Shown here in pieces: positions 33,502 to 43,044 of a stretch of DNA of 64,000 nt. The DNA is taken from the NCBI RefSeq assembly GCF_017592825.1, contig NZ_JAGFMD010000010.1, forward strand, positions 106,693 to 170,692, given 5' to 3'. The position numbers and the translations under genes were made by a program. Every line of letters begins with the position of its first letter. The first letter of the stretch is position 1. The notes under the pieces are model-generated. The model was not told where the DNA came from, ran no database searches, and saw nothing but the letters and a program-made list of their open reading frames with translations. Origin of the DNA: Roseivirga sp. E12 (GTDB lineage: Bacteria > Bacteroidota > Bacteroidia > Cytophagales > Cyclobacteriaceae).

Positions 33502-34212
33502 ATGGAAATTCAGCCTTTTGGAGACAGTGCTATTATAGTCACCTTCGAAAAGGTGATTTCAGAGGAAGTAAACCAAAAGGTAATTTCTCTGTACGAAGCT
33601 TTGAAAGTGCAGAAAGGCATCTCTTACCTTATCCCTGCCTACAATTCTTTAACCATTGGGTATGATATCGAAAACTGGAAATTTGTCACCATTTCGGATT
33701 TAGTTAAAGTAACCATCAATGGAACCCCAAAGTTGAGTTCGACAAGTGAAAGAAAAGTCTATTCTATACCTGTGTGTTATGAAAAACCTTTCGACTTGGA
33801 TTCACTGGAAGTTTGTGAGCAGATAGATCTCACCAAAGAAGAATTGATCCAAATGCATACTGGCCAAGTGTTCCGTGTCTATATGCTGGGCTTTGTAGCA
33901 GGGTTTGCCTATATGGGAAGTCTACCTGAACACCTAGCCTGTAAACGTAAAGCGACACCAAGGCTAAGAGTTCCTAAGGGCTCAGTAGGTCTTGCTGGTC
34001 TGCAAACAGGTATCTATCCTACGGAAGCCCCTGGTGGTTGGCAAATTATAGGGCAAACACCTCTAAACATGTTTGATCCGAATAGAGGGCAAACCAGCTT
34101 GCTGGCACCAGGAGACTATGTCAAGTTTAGAGCTATTGGTTTGGAAGAATTCAAAATCATCCAGCTGAAAATAGAAACTGAAATTTTCGAAATGGAAGAG
34201 GCGTATGCCTGA
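33502..34212 (+). CDS. pxpB: 5-oxoprolinase subunit PxpB
   Basis: 236 aa, KipI-like, cyclophilin-fold. Recognised by the N-terminal region ending ISYLIPAYNSLTIGYD, FRVYMLGFVAGFAYMG, CKRKATPRLRVPKGSVGLAG and YPTEAPGGWQIIGQTP. It starts one base after the pxpA stop and overlaps pxpC by 8 bases, so the three subunits are co-translated. Confidence 0.95.
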   Translation: MEIQPFGDSAIIVTFEKVISEEVNQKVISLYEALKVQKGISYLIPAYNSLTIGYDIENWKFVTISDLVKVTINGTPKLSSTSERKVYSIPVCYEKPFDLDSLEVCEQIDLTKEELIQMHTGQVFRVYMLGFVAGFAYMGSLPEHLACKRKATPRLRVPKGSVGLAGLQTGIYPTEAPGGWQIIGQTPLNMFDPNRGQTSLLAPGDYVKFRAIGLEEFKIIQLKIETEIFEMEEAYA

Positions 34213-35095
34213 TGTAATGCAAGTCACTTGCCTAAAAGCTGGACTCTATACTTCCATTCAGGACGAAGGTCGAATGGGTGTTCAGGATCAGGGTATCCCT
34301 TTCAGTGGAGCTTTGGATAAAAGCTCTATGCATATTGCCAATCAACTTGTTGGTAACCCATTAAATAGCCCCGTGCTCGAAATGACAATGTTTGGCCCCA
34401 TACTTTCCTTCGAGAACAGTGGGCAAATTGCCATCACAGGAGCCAATATGAAAGCCACACTTAATGGTGTTTCTATTGAGAGCTACAAAACAATTGACAT
34501 TGAGAAAGGAGACCGGCTAGAGTTTCATGACACCGTTTTTGGTTGTCGGACATATCTGGCCATTGGAGGTGAATGGCTTGTTCCCCAATGGCTAGGAAGT
34601 TATAGCGCACTTCCCAGTTTAATAGAAAGCAAAGTGCTGCCCTCCAAAATAAAGGATGGTTATACTTTTCGCATAAACACTGGAGAGAGAATCGCCCCTT
34701 CAAGGATTCCAGTCAATCAACAACCGATATATTCAGAGTGCTATATAATTCGAGTTGTCACAGGGCCAGAGTTCAGTCAGTTTGATATTGATGTTATTCA
34801 GTCATTTTTTGAACAGATTTTCATCGTTGATGCTGATTCGAACAGGATGGGATATCGTTTAAAAGGTGTTTTATCTAATTATAAGTCCTCCGGTGAAGAG
34901 ATCTCTTCGGGCATTACCATTGGCACCGTTCAGCTAAATAATGCCGGTAGCCCAATTATATTGATGGCTGATGCTCAAACTACAGGGGGATACCCAAGAA
35001 TTGCGAATGTTGTTACTGAGGATTTAGAAATAGTGGCTCAAATGAAACCTAAGGATGAGCTGAAGTTTATGTTGATTAGTCTGGAGGGCCTATAA
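34205..35095 (+). CDS. pxpC: 5-oxoprolinase subunit PxpC
   Basis: 296 aa, KipA-like. Motifs: AGLYTSIQDEGRMG, GIPFSGALDKSSMHIANQLVGN, CRTYLAIGGEW, RMGYRLKG and AQTTGGYPRIANV. Last gene of the oxoprolinase set; the region after it is a hairpin shared with a convergent gene. Length is normal. Confidence 0.95.
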   Translation: MPDVMQVTCLKAGLYTSIQDEGRMGVQDQGIPFSGALDKSSMHIANQLVGNPLNSPVLEMTMFGPILSFENSGQIAITGANMKATLNGVSIESYKTIDIEKGDRLEFHDTVFGCRTYLAIGGEWLVPQWLGSYSALPSLIESKVLPSKIKDGYTFRINTGERIAPSRIPVNQQPIYSECYIIRVVTGPEFSQFDIDVIQSFFEQIFIVDADSNRMGYRLKGVLSNYKSSGEEISSGITIGTVQLNNAGSPIILMADAQTTGGYPRIANVVTEDLEIVAQMKPKDELKFMLISLEGL

Positions 35096-35103
35096 AATGC
35101 GAA

Positions 35104-35130
35104 AAGGCGATCTCCGTTCGAAATCGCCTT
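35104..35130 (-). terminator. Terminator between pxpC and the convergent secreted-protein gene
   Basis: AAGGCGAT (35104-35111) pairs with ATCGCCTT (35123-35130). On the minus strand the stem ends CCTTTTCG, a short T-run, so it suits the minus-strand gene; for pxpC the T-run is weak. Confidence 0.6.
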
Positions 35131-35156
35131 AATCAACCTTAAACTAAAACTACTAA

Positions 35157-35504
35157 CTAATTATTCAATTGATAATATTCTGTGCCTGATTGCTCTGTCA
35201 GCAAATCAGCTTGTCTTAAAATCTGAAGTTGCTCCTCATCTAGTTCGGATCTTTCTCCAGCGACTACTAGTTCATTATTAGCGTCATACACTTTAACGTA
35301 TTCGCTAGATTCGAAAAGTTCGTCTCCAATTTCTTCATAGTAGCTCTCCACATACTCCTCTACATATTCTAAGTAGTGAGCTTCTTCAATAGTGGGAACT
35401 TCCGATAAACTTGCAACTGAATCTGACTTGGCAGAGGTTAGAATAGTTCCTGCCAGCAGTAGCGCGAAGAGCGCTGAGATATTTCTTTTACTTACTGTTT
35501 TCAT
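35157..35504 (-). CDS. Small secreted acidic protein, 115 aa
   Basis: The start ATG 35504 opens a signal peptide (KTVSKRNISALFALLLAGTILTSAKS). The mature part is Glu/Tyr-rich (ALYLEYVEEYVESYYEEIGDELF type run), followed by KVYDANNELVVAG, which looks like a short beta hairpin. No family recognised. The frame remains open upstream, but no signal peptide would then be at the terminus. Confidence 0.65.
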   Translation of the reverse strand: MKTVSKRNISALFALLLAGTILTSAKSDSVASLSEVPTIEEAHYLEYVEEYVESYYEEIGDELFESSEYVKVYDANNELVVAGERSELDEEQLQILRQADLLTEQSGTEYYQLNN

Positions 35505-35804
35505 GTTGTTCTGATATTTTGAGTTCCGCCCTAAGACGGAAGATTGACCTAAAAATTGACCGTTGTTTTTGACCTGCCATTCTATTTCCAATCCCTATGC
35601 CAAAAAAATTAACAACTTGATTATCAGTAAGTTATAAATTAAGAAAAAAATCACTGTGTACGGATTTGTCCATTTTCGTTCATAAATGCGGACAATCCTG
35701 TTCGAAAAGGGCCTTGAAAAAAGTTGCATGACTAGTAAAAAAAATGTTTAACGGTCGCTAAGGCGGATAAATTGGAGTTTTGCTTTTACTTTTGCCTAAG
35801 CGCT
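35505..35804. other. Intergenic region upstream of queA
   Basis: About 300 bases with no ORF I can support. It holds a small hairpin (TTCCG...CGGAA, 35524-35541) near the divergent secreted-protein start, and TACTTTTG at 35787-35794, a match to the TAnnTTTG box ten bases before the queA start, without a TTG at the right distance. Confidence 0.5.
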
Positions 35805-37007
35805 ATGAGCATACCAAAACCACCTGATTTATCAGTTTTCAACTATCATCTTCCAGATGAAAAAATCGCCAAACATCCACTAGCCAACCGGGATGATGCT
35901 AAACTTCTTTACTATCATAAGGGCGATATCCAGGACAGAATCTTTAAAGAGTCCACGGAATTTCTAAATGACCAGACTACTCTATTCTTTAATAACACGA
36001 AAGTCATTCCTGCACGCTTGCATTTTCAGAAGGACACGGGTGCCCACATAGAAATCTTCCTACTGAAGCCAGTATCTCCTACTTCGATCATTAGCACAAT
36101 AATGGAATCATCAGGTCCTGTTATTTGGGAGTGCATGGTCGGTAACCTAAAAAGATGGAAAGAAGGGACAGTTCTCAGTCGAGCTCTGAATGCCCATCAG
36201 CAAGAAATAATGCTCACAGCAACTTTAGTAAGTAGAGAAAAGCGCACTGTATCTTTGAGTTGGGACAATGAAAACTTCTCTTTTGCAGAAGTAGTAGAGA
36301 TGGCCGGACAAGTTCCTCTCCCACCATACCTTAACAGAGATGCAGAACCAGAAGATAAGCCGCGTTACCAAACGGTTTATTCCAAGGAAGAAGGAGCCGT
36401 GGCTGCCCCTACAGCAGGTTTACATTTTACAGATGAGATACTAGAAGAGCTAAAGAAAAAAGGGGTTAGAGAATCATTCCTAACCCTTCATGTTAGTGCC
36501 GGAACGTTTCAGCCCATTAAAGTCGATGATGCTCGCGAACACCCAATGCACTCTGAGCAAATAGAAGTCACTATTGACACTATTCAGGACCTTGTCAATG
36601 CTCAACGAGTTGTAGCAGTAGGCACTACGTCTATGAGATCATTGGAGAGTCTCTACTGGTTTGGTGTACGTTTGGCAAGGGGTAATGAAGAGTTTAGCAT
36701 CGAAAAGCTGGAGCTCTATCAGGACGGAGAACTTCCTAATCGTGGGGCAGCATTCTCCAATATTTATGATTGGATGAAGGCAAAAGGACTTGAGAGACTT
36801 TCAGGAAGTACTGAGATCTTCATCATGCCAGGTTATCAGTTTAGGGTATGTGATGGATTGTTCACTAATTTTCACCAACCAGGTAGTACTTTGATGTTAT
36901 TGGTAGCTGCATTTATTGGTAAAGACTGGCAAAAAGTATACAACCATGGCCTAGAAAACGGCTATCGTTTTTTGAGTTATGGAGACTCTTCACTTTTGCT
37001 TCCTTAA
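35805..37007 (+). CDS. queA: S-adenosylmethionine:tRNA ribosyltransferase-isomerase
   Basis: Transfers the ribosyl part of SAM to 7-aminomethyl-7-deazaguanine in tRNA on the way to queuosine. ATG 35805 (MSIPKPPDLS) gives 400 aa; an earlier in-frame ATG is implausible (Phe/Cys-rich). Motifs: FNYHLPDEKIAKHPL, LFFNNTKVIPARL, AGQVPLPPYLNR, GAVAAPTAGLHFT and NFHQPGSTLMLLVAAFIG. Length is longer than the usual 340-350 because of inserts in the middle (about 90-140 and 290-330). Confidence 0.93.
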   Translation: MSIPKPPDLSVFNYHLPDEKIAKHPLANRDDAKLLYYHKGDIQDRIFKESTEFLNDQTTLFFNNTKVIPARLHFQKDTGAHIEIFLLKPVSPTSIISTIMESSGPVIWECMVGNLKRWKEGTVLSRALNAHQQEIMLTATLVSREKRTVSLSWDNENFSFAEVVEMAGQVPLPPYLNRDAEPEDKPRYQTVYSKEEGAVAAPTAGLHFTDEILEELKKKGVRESFLTLHVSAGTFQPIKVDDAREHPMHSEQIEVTIDTIQDLVNAQRVVAVGTTSMRSLESLYWFGVRLARGNEEFSIEKLELYQDGELPNRGAAFSNIYDWMKAKGLERLSGSTEIFIMPGYQFRVCDGLFTNFHQPGSTLMLLVAAFIGKDWQKVYNHGLENGYRFLSYGDSSLLLP

Positions 37008-37032
37008 TCTGAAAAGATAACTATATTGGCGT

Positions 37033-38190
37033 ATGGCTCAGCTCTATGACAGGCTAATAAATTATATCAATTCTAATATCCCTTTGTTAGGAGAGCCTAT
37101 TGACATTCTTGGGGAAGGATCTTCCTTTACAGCAACGGAGATTATCATACCTATAGTTTTTCTATTCCTTGTTAACCTCATTGGTAATCTGGTTAGAGCG
37201 ACATTGATTAACAAAATACTTCCTAGATACGTCCACGATCGGAAAACGGTACTCTCGATCGGAAATACAACCAAGTATACACTCCTAATTATCGGGGTTG
37301 CTTTCCTTCTAACTGCCATTGGACTTAATGAAGATTCAGACCTGAATTACCCTTTTACTAAAGATAAGGATGGCCTCCCAGACCTGACCTTATTCGATAT
37401 AGCGCGTTTGATCTTCTTTATGACGCTCCTTGTTTTCCTTTCAGGCAAGTTGAAGACCATTTTCGTCAAGCAAATTCTATCGAAATATTCCGATGACATA
37501 GGCGTGAGTCAGTCTATAGGAACAATCATACAGTACTTTCTCATTATTGTTGGAGCCTTTGTTGTTATTCAGAACTCAGGAATCAATCTAGGCTCTTTAA
37601 ATGTACTAGCTGGTGCACTTGGTGTTGGTATTGGCTTTGGCCTACAAAACATAGCCAACAACTTTATCTCAGGCCTCATTATTCTATTTGAAAGACCTAT
37701 AAAGGTTGGTGATCGTATAGAAGTTGGTAGTGTTTCAGGCGATGTCGTTAAAATCTCTTCGAGAGCCAGTACTGTAAACACCAATGACAACATCTCCATT
37801 ATTATTCCAAACTCAGACCTTATTAATAAGCAGGTCATCAACTGGAGCCACAATGACAGAAGAATCAGATACCATGTCCCTGTAGGTGTATCCTACAAAG
37901 AAGACCCGGCAGTTATCAAAAAGGTGCTGCTCGAAGTGGCAGACGCCAATAAAGACATACTTAAAAGGCCGGCACCTGATGTATTGTTTGTGGGTTACGG
38001 AGATAGCTCCATAGATTTTGATTTACTGATTTGGACCAGCACTTATATCGACAAACCAATCATCTTGAAGAGTCAACTTTACTATGAAATATTCGAGAAG
38101 TTTAAAGAGCATAAGATAGAAATTCCTTACCCACAGAGAGATTTACATCTAAAGTCTGGTTGGACAAATACAGGCAAAGGCCAGAAGTAG
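37033..38190 (+). CDS. MscS-type mechanosensitive channel
   Basis: 385 aa with four membrane helices (about 27-50, 77-100, 120-140, 165-190) and the MscS pore motif LAGALGVGIGFGLQNIANNFISGLIILFERPIKVGDRIEV (about 193-235), then the beta and alpha/beta cytoplasmic domain. It releases solutes on hypo-osmotic shock. It lies 25 bases after queA and precedes the Trk potassium system, fitting an osmotic role. Confidence 0.92.
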   Translation: MAQLYDRLINYINSNIPLLGEPIDILGEGSSFTATEIIIPIVFLFLVNLIGNLVRATLINKILPRYVHDRKTVLSIGNTTKYTLLIIGVAFLLTAIGLNEDSDLNYPFTKDKDGLPDLTLFDIARLIFFMTLLVFLSGKLKTIFVKQILSKYSDDIGVSQSIGTIIQYFLIIVGAFVVIQNSGINLGSLNVLAGALGVGIGFGLQNIANNFISGLIILFERPIKVGDRIEVGSVSGDVVKISSRASTVNTNDNISIIIPNSDLINKQVINWSHNDRRIRYHVPVGVSYKEDPAVIKKVLLEVADANKDILKRPAPDVLFVGYGDSSIDFDLLIWTSTYIDKPIILKSQLYYEIFEKFKEHKIEIPYPQRDLHLKSGWTNTGKGQK

Positions 38191-38237
38191 ATTATAGGAA
38201 TCAGAATCAAATTGAACGCTAGTAGATGATTTTTTCA

Positions 38238-38245
38238 TAAATTTG
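38238..38245 (+). promoter_or_regulatory. -7 box TAAATTTG upstream of trkA
   Basis: TAAATTTG matches TAnnTTTG 22 bases before the trkA ATG. A TTG lies 23 bases upstream, slightly beyond the usual 19-21. Confidence 0.5.
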
Positions 38246-38267
38246 CCCACTTTATAAGGGAATTCGG

Positions 38268-39608
38268 ATGAGAGTTATTATTGCGGGTGTTGGAAATGTG
38301 GGATTTCATTTGGCTAAACTTCTCTGTCAGGAAGGGCAAGACATTGTCTTAATTGACAGAGCTGCTGATAAATTAAAACAAGCCAGTAATACGATCGATG
38401 CGGCTACCATAAAAGGTACTTCTACCTCTTATGGTGTGTTGGAAGAAGCGGGAGTTGCAGATGCTGATCTGCTAATCGCAGTTACCTCCTCTGAAGAAGC
38501 GAATATTGCAACGGCTATCATTGCCAAGCATTTAGGTGCAAAAAGAACCATTGCACGTATATCTAATACAGAATTTCTCTACCAAAAAGATAAGCTCAAT
38601 CTCAAGCATTTAGGTATTGATGATGTAATTTCTCCCGAATCGCTTGCCGCTAGAGAGATCAAAAGACTTCTCAAGGAAGTAGCAGTAACAGACAGTTTTG
38701 AATTCGAGAAAGGGCTATTGCAACTCATAGGTGTCAACATTGATTCCAAAAGTCCACTAAAAGGCAAGTCAATGCTTGAAGTGGCCAAAATCAATCCAGA
38801 CCAGTCTTTTATGACTGTTGCCATCCTGAGAGACAATGAAACCATTATTCCTTATGGCGACACTTGTTTCGAAGAAAATGACCATGCTTATTTTGTAGCG
38901 CAACCTGATGGTGTGGAAAAACTACTTTTTCTTACTGGTAAGAAAAAAGAGGGTGTAAAGAGCGTAATGATTTTAGGTGGGTCACGTGTTGGCTTTCATG
39001 CCGCTAAGCTTTTAAGTGCCCGTTATAATGTCAAGTTGATTGAACGTGACTCGCAAAAGTGCTTTGAGCTTGCTGATCAACTTCCTGACGCGATGGTAAT
39101 TAATGGGGACGGACGTAACGTTGACCTTTTGGAAGAAGAAAGCATCAATGAAATGGACGCTTTCATTGCCGTTACAGGAGATTCTGAAACCAATATCATT
39201 TCATGTCTCGTGGCGAAAAAGATGGGTGTAAAGAAAACCATCGCTATGGTCGAGAACATGGACTACATCCATCTATCGCAGAGTATTGGTGTGGACACCA
39301 TGATCAACAAAAAACTGATCGCGGCTAACTTTATCTTCCGTCATATTCGTCAAGGTGAGATTGTATCTATCGCAAGTATTCACGGGGTTGATGCTGAGAT
39401 TCTAGAGTTTGAAGTCCAAGAAACTTCTAAAATCACTAGACAGGAGCTCCGCAATCTTGACTTCCCTAAATCCGCTATCATCGGTGGTGTGATTAGAGAT
39501 GGCAAAGGGCTTACTACACCTGGAGATTTCAAGTTTCAACCTAAAGACCGAGTGGTCGTTTTGTCAAAGCTTGAATGTATTAAAAAGGTTGAAGATTACT
39601 TCATCTAG
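38268..39608 (+). CDS. trkA: Trk potassium uptake regulatory subunit TrkA
   Basis: 446 aa with two RCK modules: Rossmann motif IIAGVGNVGFHLAKLL at the start and VMILGGSRVGFHAAKLL at about 232, each followed by a TrkA-C domain (about 145-225 and 370-446). It binds NAD(H) and gates TrkH. Nine bases separate it from trkH. Confidence 0.95.
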   Translation: MRVIIAGVGNVGFHLAKLLCQEGQDIVLIDRAADKLKQASNTIDAATIKGTSTSYGVLEEAGVADADLLIAVTSSEEANIATAIIAKHLGAKRTIARISNTEFLYQKDKLNLKHLGIDDVISPESLAAREIKRLLKEVAVTDSFEFEKGLLQLIGVNIDSKSPLKGKSMLEVAKINPDQSFMTVAILRDNETIIPYGDTCFEENDHAYFVAQPDGVEKLLFLTGKKKEGVKSVMILGGSRVGFHAAKLLSARYNVKLIERDSQKCFELADQLPDAMVINGDGRNVDLLEEESINEMDAFIAVTGDSETNIISCLVAKKMGVKKTIAMVENMDYIHLSQSIGVDTMINKKLIAANFIFRHIRQGEIVSIASIHGVDAEILEFEVQETSKITRQELRNLDFPKSAIIGGVIRDGKGLTTPGDFKFQPKDRVVVLSKLECIKKVEDYFI

Positions 39609-39617
39609 CGCATTTCA

Positions 39618-41072
39618 ATGAGATTCAACTTAAAAGTTATTGGTGATATTTTGGGGATCCTCCTCCTGATCAACGGTGGCTTTATGGCACTCTGTCTGCC
39701 AATATCTCTTTACTATGGCGAACATGACTGGATCGCCATATTGACCTCCAGCTTGGTTACGCTTGGATCCGGTTTTCTTTTACGATACCTCACAAGAAAT
39801 AAAAAGAGCAAAGAGCTTAAGAAAAAAGACGGGTACCTCATCGTTACGGCCGGATGGATTTTCATGTCCATTTTCGGTGCCCTACCCTATATTATCAGTG
39901 GTTCTATCCCAAATTTTACAGATGCCTTCTTCGAAACCATCTCAGGATATACAACCACGGGAGCCTCTATTCTGACAGACATTGAGGCTGTTCCTAACGG
40001 CATTCTATTTTGGCGAAGCCTCACCCAATGGATAGGCGGCATGGGAATTATAGTTTTAGCCCTGGCCATTCTACCATTTCTTGGTATTGGAGGAATGCAG
40101 CTGTTTGTGGCCGAGGCACCGGGCATAACACCTGACAAACTCCAACCTCGAATTCAAGAAACAGCCAAGCGTTTGTGGTTCCTCTATGTAGGACTCACTC
40201 TGGCCGAGGCAATTGCTCTATATGTTGCTGGTATGGGTCCTTTTGATGCAATCAATCATTCCCTTACTACCATGGCTACAGGTGGCTTTTCAACCAAAAA
40301 CGATAGCCTTCAATTCGTGGACCCGGTGATTCAGTACATAGTCATCTTTTTTATGTTCCTAGCAGGAACCAGTTTCACGCTCACCTACTTTGGGTTAAAA
40401 AGGAATTTCAAGAAGGTATTCAAGAATGAAGAGTTTTTAGTCTACCTCACTTTTACAGCGGTGATCACCGTAATTGTAACGGTAACGCTGTTAGTTGTTA
40501 ATGACAAACCTTTTGAAAACTCTTTCAGGGATGCACTATTTCAAGTAGTCTCGTTGATTACTACCACTGGTTTTGTGTCAGCAGACTATACCTCATGGAC
40601 ACCCTTCTTATCAGTATTATTCTTTATCCTTCTATTTGTGGGAGGCTCTGCCGGATCGACTGCAGGTGGGGTAAAAGTGATACGTCATGTCGTATTATTC
40701 AAAAACTCCTTCCTAGAGTTGAAAAGACAGCTTCACCCCTCTGCCGTAATGCCTGTAAGAATTAGTGGTAAAGCGGTAGAGCAAAGCATTGTATATAATG
40801 TGCTTGCCTTTATTATGATTTACATTCTGGTGTTCCTGGTTGGAGTAACATTACTCTCATCAATGAATGTCGATTTCGATACGGCCTTCGGAGCGGTAGC
40901 TACCTCTTTGGGTAATGTAGGTCCTGGAATTGGTGATGTAGGCCCTCTCAACAACTTTGCAGGTATGCCGACCGCGGGGAAATGGTTACTCTCTGCTTTA
41001 ATGTTGCTGGGCAGGCTAGAGCTCTTTACTGTTCTAATGCTGCTCTCCCCTCATTTCTGGAGAAAACGCTAA
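39618..41072 (+). CDS. trkH: Trk potassium uptake membrane subunit TrkH
   Basis: 484 aa, the K+-conducting subunit, with four selectivity-filter-like P-loops: TTTGASIL (about 113), TMATGGFST (about 215), TTTGFVSADY (about 316) and SLGNVGPGIG (about 435). Helix count and length are normal. It ends exactly one base before the stop of the convergent HMA gene. Confidence 0.95.
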   Translation: MRFNLKVIGDILGILLLINGGFMALCLPISLYYGEHDWIAILTSSLVTLGSGFLLRYLTRNKKSKELKKKDGYLIVTAGWIFMSIFGALPYIISGSIPNFTDAFFETISGYTTTGASILTDIEAVPNGILFWRSLTQWIGGMGIIVLALAILPFLGIGGMQLFVAEAPGITPDKLQPRIQETAKRLWFLYVGLTLAEAIALYVAGMGPFDAINHSLTTMATGGFSTKNDSLQFVDPVIQYIVIFFMFLAGTSFTLTYFGLKRNFKKVFKNEEFLVYLTFTAVITVIVTVTLLVVNDKPFENSFRDALFQVVSLITTTGFVSADYTSWTPFLSVLFFILLFVGGSAGSTAGGVKVIRHVVLFKNSFLELKRQLHPSAVMPVRISGKAVEQSIVYNVLAFIMIYILVFLVGVTLLSSMNVDFDTAFGAVATSLGNVGPGIGDVGPLNNFAGMPTAGKWLLSALMLLGRLELFTVLMLLSPHFWRKR

Positions 41073-41300
41073 CTAGAAGGAAAAGAGACCTTTCTTTTCT
41101 TTGATCTCGAAACCAGCTGATTTCACTAAGGCTTCCACTTCAATCTTGTCCAGATTGGTTCCCGAAACAGTCAGCAATTTGATTTTAGAGTCTGTATCCA
41201 CGGACCATTCTTCAACGCTTTTTGCCTTTTCCATAAAGGGTGTTACAGTCGCTATACATCCACCGCAGTTAATATTGGTCTTATAGATGGCTTTCTTCAT
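41073..41300 (-). CDS. Small heavy-metal-associated (HMA) domain protein
   Basis: 75 aa with the ferredoxin-like HMA layout: an N-terminal strand with NCGGC, a 2-Cys site one residue tighter than the usual CxxC (Cys-Gly-Gly-Cys), helix (IATVTPFMEKAK), strand, and closing VKSAGFEI. Probably binds Cu+ or a similar soft metal and works as a small chaperone. Its gene is end-to-end with trkH. Confidence 0.85.
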   Translation of the reverse strand: MKKAIYKTNINCGGCIATVTPFMEKAKSVEEWSVDTDSKIKLLTVSGTNLDKIEVEALVKSAGFEIKEKKGLFSF

Positions 41301-41396
41301 TTTCAGTCAGTTTTATTGCTCCATCGATTGATCTTAGTATCTTTCGAGAAGGCCTCCTAATGGCCATACAAATCTATTCATAATATAGTTCAAGCT

Positions 41397-42617
41397 TTGA
41401 CCTTTTCAGAACTCAATTTACACGAAGATGTGCTTGCCGGATTGGATGCAATGGGGTTCGAAAAACCAACTCCGATCCAAGAAGCAGCCATCCCGACCAT
41501 CATAGCCAACAAGGACCTTATCGGCTGCGCTCAGACAGGCACCGGTAAAACAGCAGCATTCTTGCTGCCATTAATGCATAAAATAGCAGAAAGCGGTGCC
41601 TCTGATGAACACATTAATACCATGATCATCTGTCCGACCAGAGAATTGGCGGTACAAATCGATCAGCAGTTGGAAGGGCTTAGCTATTTCAGCGGGATAA
41701 CTTCTTTGCCAGTTTATGGTGGTGGAGATGGTGCTGGCTTTACCAGAGAAAAGAATGCCCTGGCAAAAGGGACTCACATTGTCATAGGTACTCCCGGAAA
41801 GCTAATATCTCACTTGAACCTAGGCTATGTGAAAGTTGATCAACTAAAGCATTTAGTGCTAGATGAGGCCGATCGAATGCTCGATATGGGTTTCCATGAG
41901 GATATCATGAAGATCATCAATCATCTGCCTAAAGAGCGCCAAAACCTTCTTTTCTCTGCCACCATGGCTCCGAAGATTAGGAAAATGGCCAAAGAGATAC
42001 TGAACGATCCAGAAGAAATCAACATCTCAATTGCGAAGCCATCTGAAAAAATCACGCAGGCTGCTTTTTTAACCTACGATTCCCAAAAGATAGACTTGGT
42101 CAAGCACCTGCTTCGCTTTGGTGACATTCCTAGCCTTATTGTCTTTACTTCGAGAAAATCAAAGGTAAGAGACATCACTCGCGCACTGCAGAAAGAAGGC
42201 TTTCAGGCAAAAGGAATTTCAAGTGACCTAGAGCAGCTCGAAAGAGAAAGCATACTCAGAGAGTTCAAGAATAAACAGTTACCGATAATTGTCGCCACAG
42301 ATGTAATCTCACGAGGTATCGATGTAGATAATATCGATATGATCATCAACTATGATGTACCTAATGATGCAGCCGACTATGTTCATAGAATTGGTAGAAC
42401 AGCACGAGCAGAGTCTGAGGGTGAAGCCGTCACTTTTATCAATGAAGACGATCAGGAGAACTTCCAGAAGATTGAACAACTGATTGAGGCCGAAGTGAGA
42501 AAAGTGCCTATGCCTGACTTTCTTGGTGAAGGCCCAGAGTATAACCCAAAGAAGTTTGCTGGTCGAGGCCGCAATTCTTACGGGGGCAAAAAGAAACACT
42601 TCAAAAAGAGAAGATAA
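41397..42617 (+). CDS. DEAD-box RNA helicase, RhlE-like
   Basis: 406 aa. Helicase motifs in order: Q motif FEKPTPIQEAA, I AQTGTGKT, Ia PTRELA, Ib GTPGK, II DEAD, III SAT, then in the second domain VFTSRKSKVR, VATDVISRGIDV and HRIGRTARAE. The C-terminus is a basic tail (GRGRNSYGGKKKHFKKRR) that likely binds RNA. The start is TTG 41397; no ATG is near. Roles are probably ribosome assembly or cold-stress RNA unwinding. Confidence 0.92.
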   Translation: MTFSELNLHEDVLAGLDAMGFEKPTPIQEAAIPTIIANKDLIGCAQTGTGKTAAFLLPLMHKIAESGASDEHINTMIICPTRELAVQIDQQLEGLSYFSGITSLPVYGGGDGAGFTREKNALAKGTHIVIGTPGKLISHLNLGYVKVDQLKHLVLDEADRMLDMGFHEDIMKIINHLPKERQNLLFSATMAPKIRKMAKEILNDPEEINISIAKPSEKITQAAFLTYDSQKIDLVKHLLRFGDIPSLIVFTSRKSKVRDITRALQKEGFQAKGISSDLEQLERESILREFKNKQLPIIVATDVISRGIDVDNIDMIINYDVPNDAADYVHRIGRTARAESEGEAVTFINEDDQENFQKIEQLIEAEVRKVPMPDFLGEGPEYNPKKFAGRGRNSYGGKKKHFKKRR

Positions 42618-43044
42618 GCTCAGGTATGGTTCGCACTTGCAGTGCGAACCGGTCTTAAATTATGCAATCATCACACTTCAAGGCTAAAACAATATCAGCA
42701 CTCACTACAAGCCTGCCTGTTGGCAGACAGGTGAGCGCTAGGCTGAAGGGTGCTGGAAGAGCGGAGGGAAACAACAAACCATAACAGAGCCTCCCCCTTG
42801 AAATCGGATAATCTCCTCCAACCTTCCCATCCTGAGCGAAGCGAAGGAACTTATCTTAATACATAGGCCCTTCGTATCCTCAGGGTAAAAAGAGGGGTGG
42901 TCAATATTCCCTCCATCTGGTTCGCACTTGAAGTGCGGACCGATCTTAAGTTATGTAATCATCACATTAAAGCATAAAATAAAACCAGCACCTTACACCT
43001 TTATCAGACGCAAAATGCTGGTTAATAATTGAGTTAAATATTCC
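42618..43044. repeat. Repeat cluster between helicase and ABC permease genes (no gene)
   Basis: 427 bases without a supportable gene. Contents: palindrome GGTTCGCACTTGCAGTGCGAACC at 42628-42650 and a diverged copy at 42919-42941, each starting a longer direct repeat of about 75 bases (42628-42705 and 42919-42994); CCTGCCTGTTGGCAGACAGG at 42712-42731, nearly the same as 51548-51567; and CCTGAGCGAAGCGAAGG with CCTTCGTATCCTCAGG (about 42831-42884). No transposase gene is nearby. Confidence 0.85.

Noticed and set aside
42628..42994. Insertion sequence
   Set aside because: No transposase ORF, no target duplications that I can see; palindromes alone do not make an IS.
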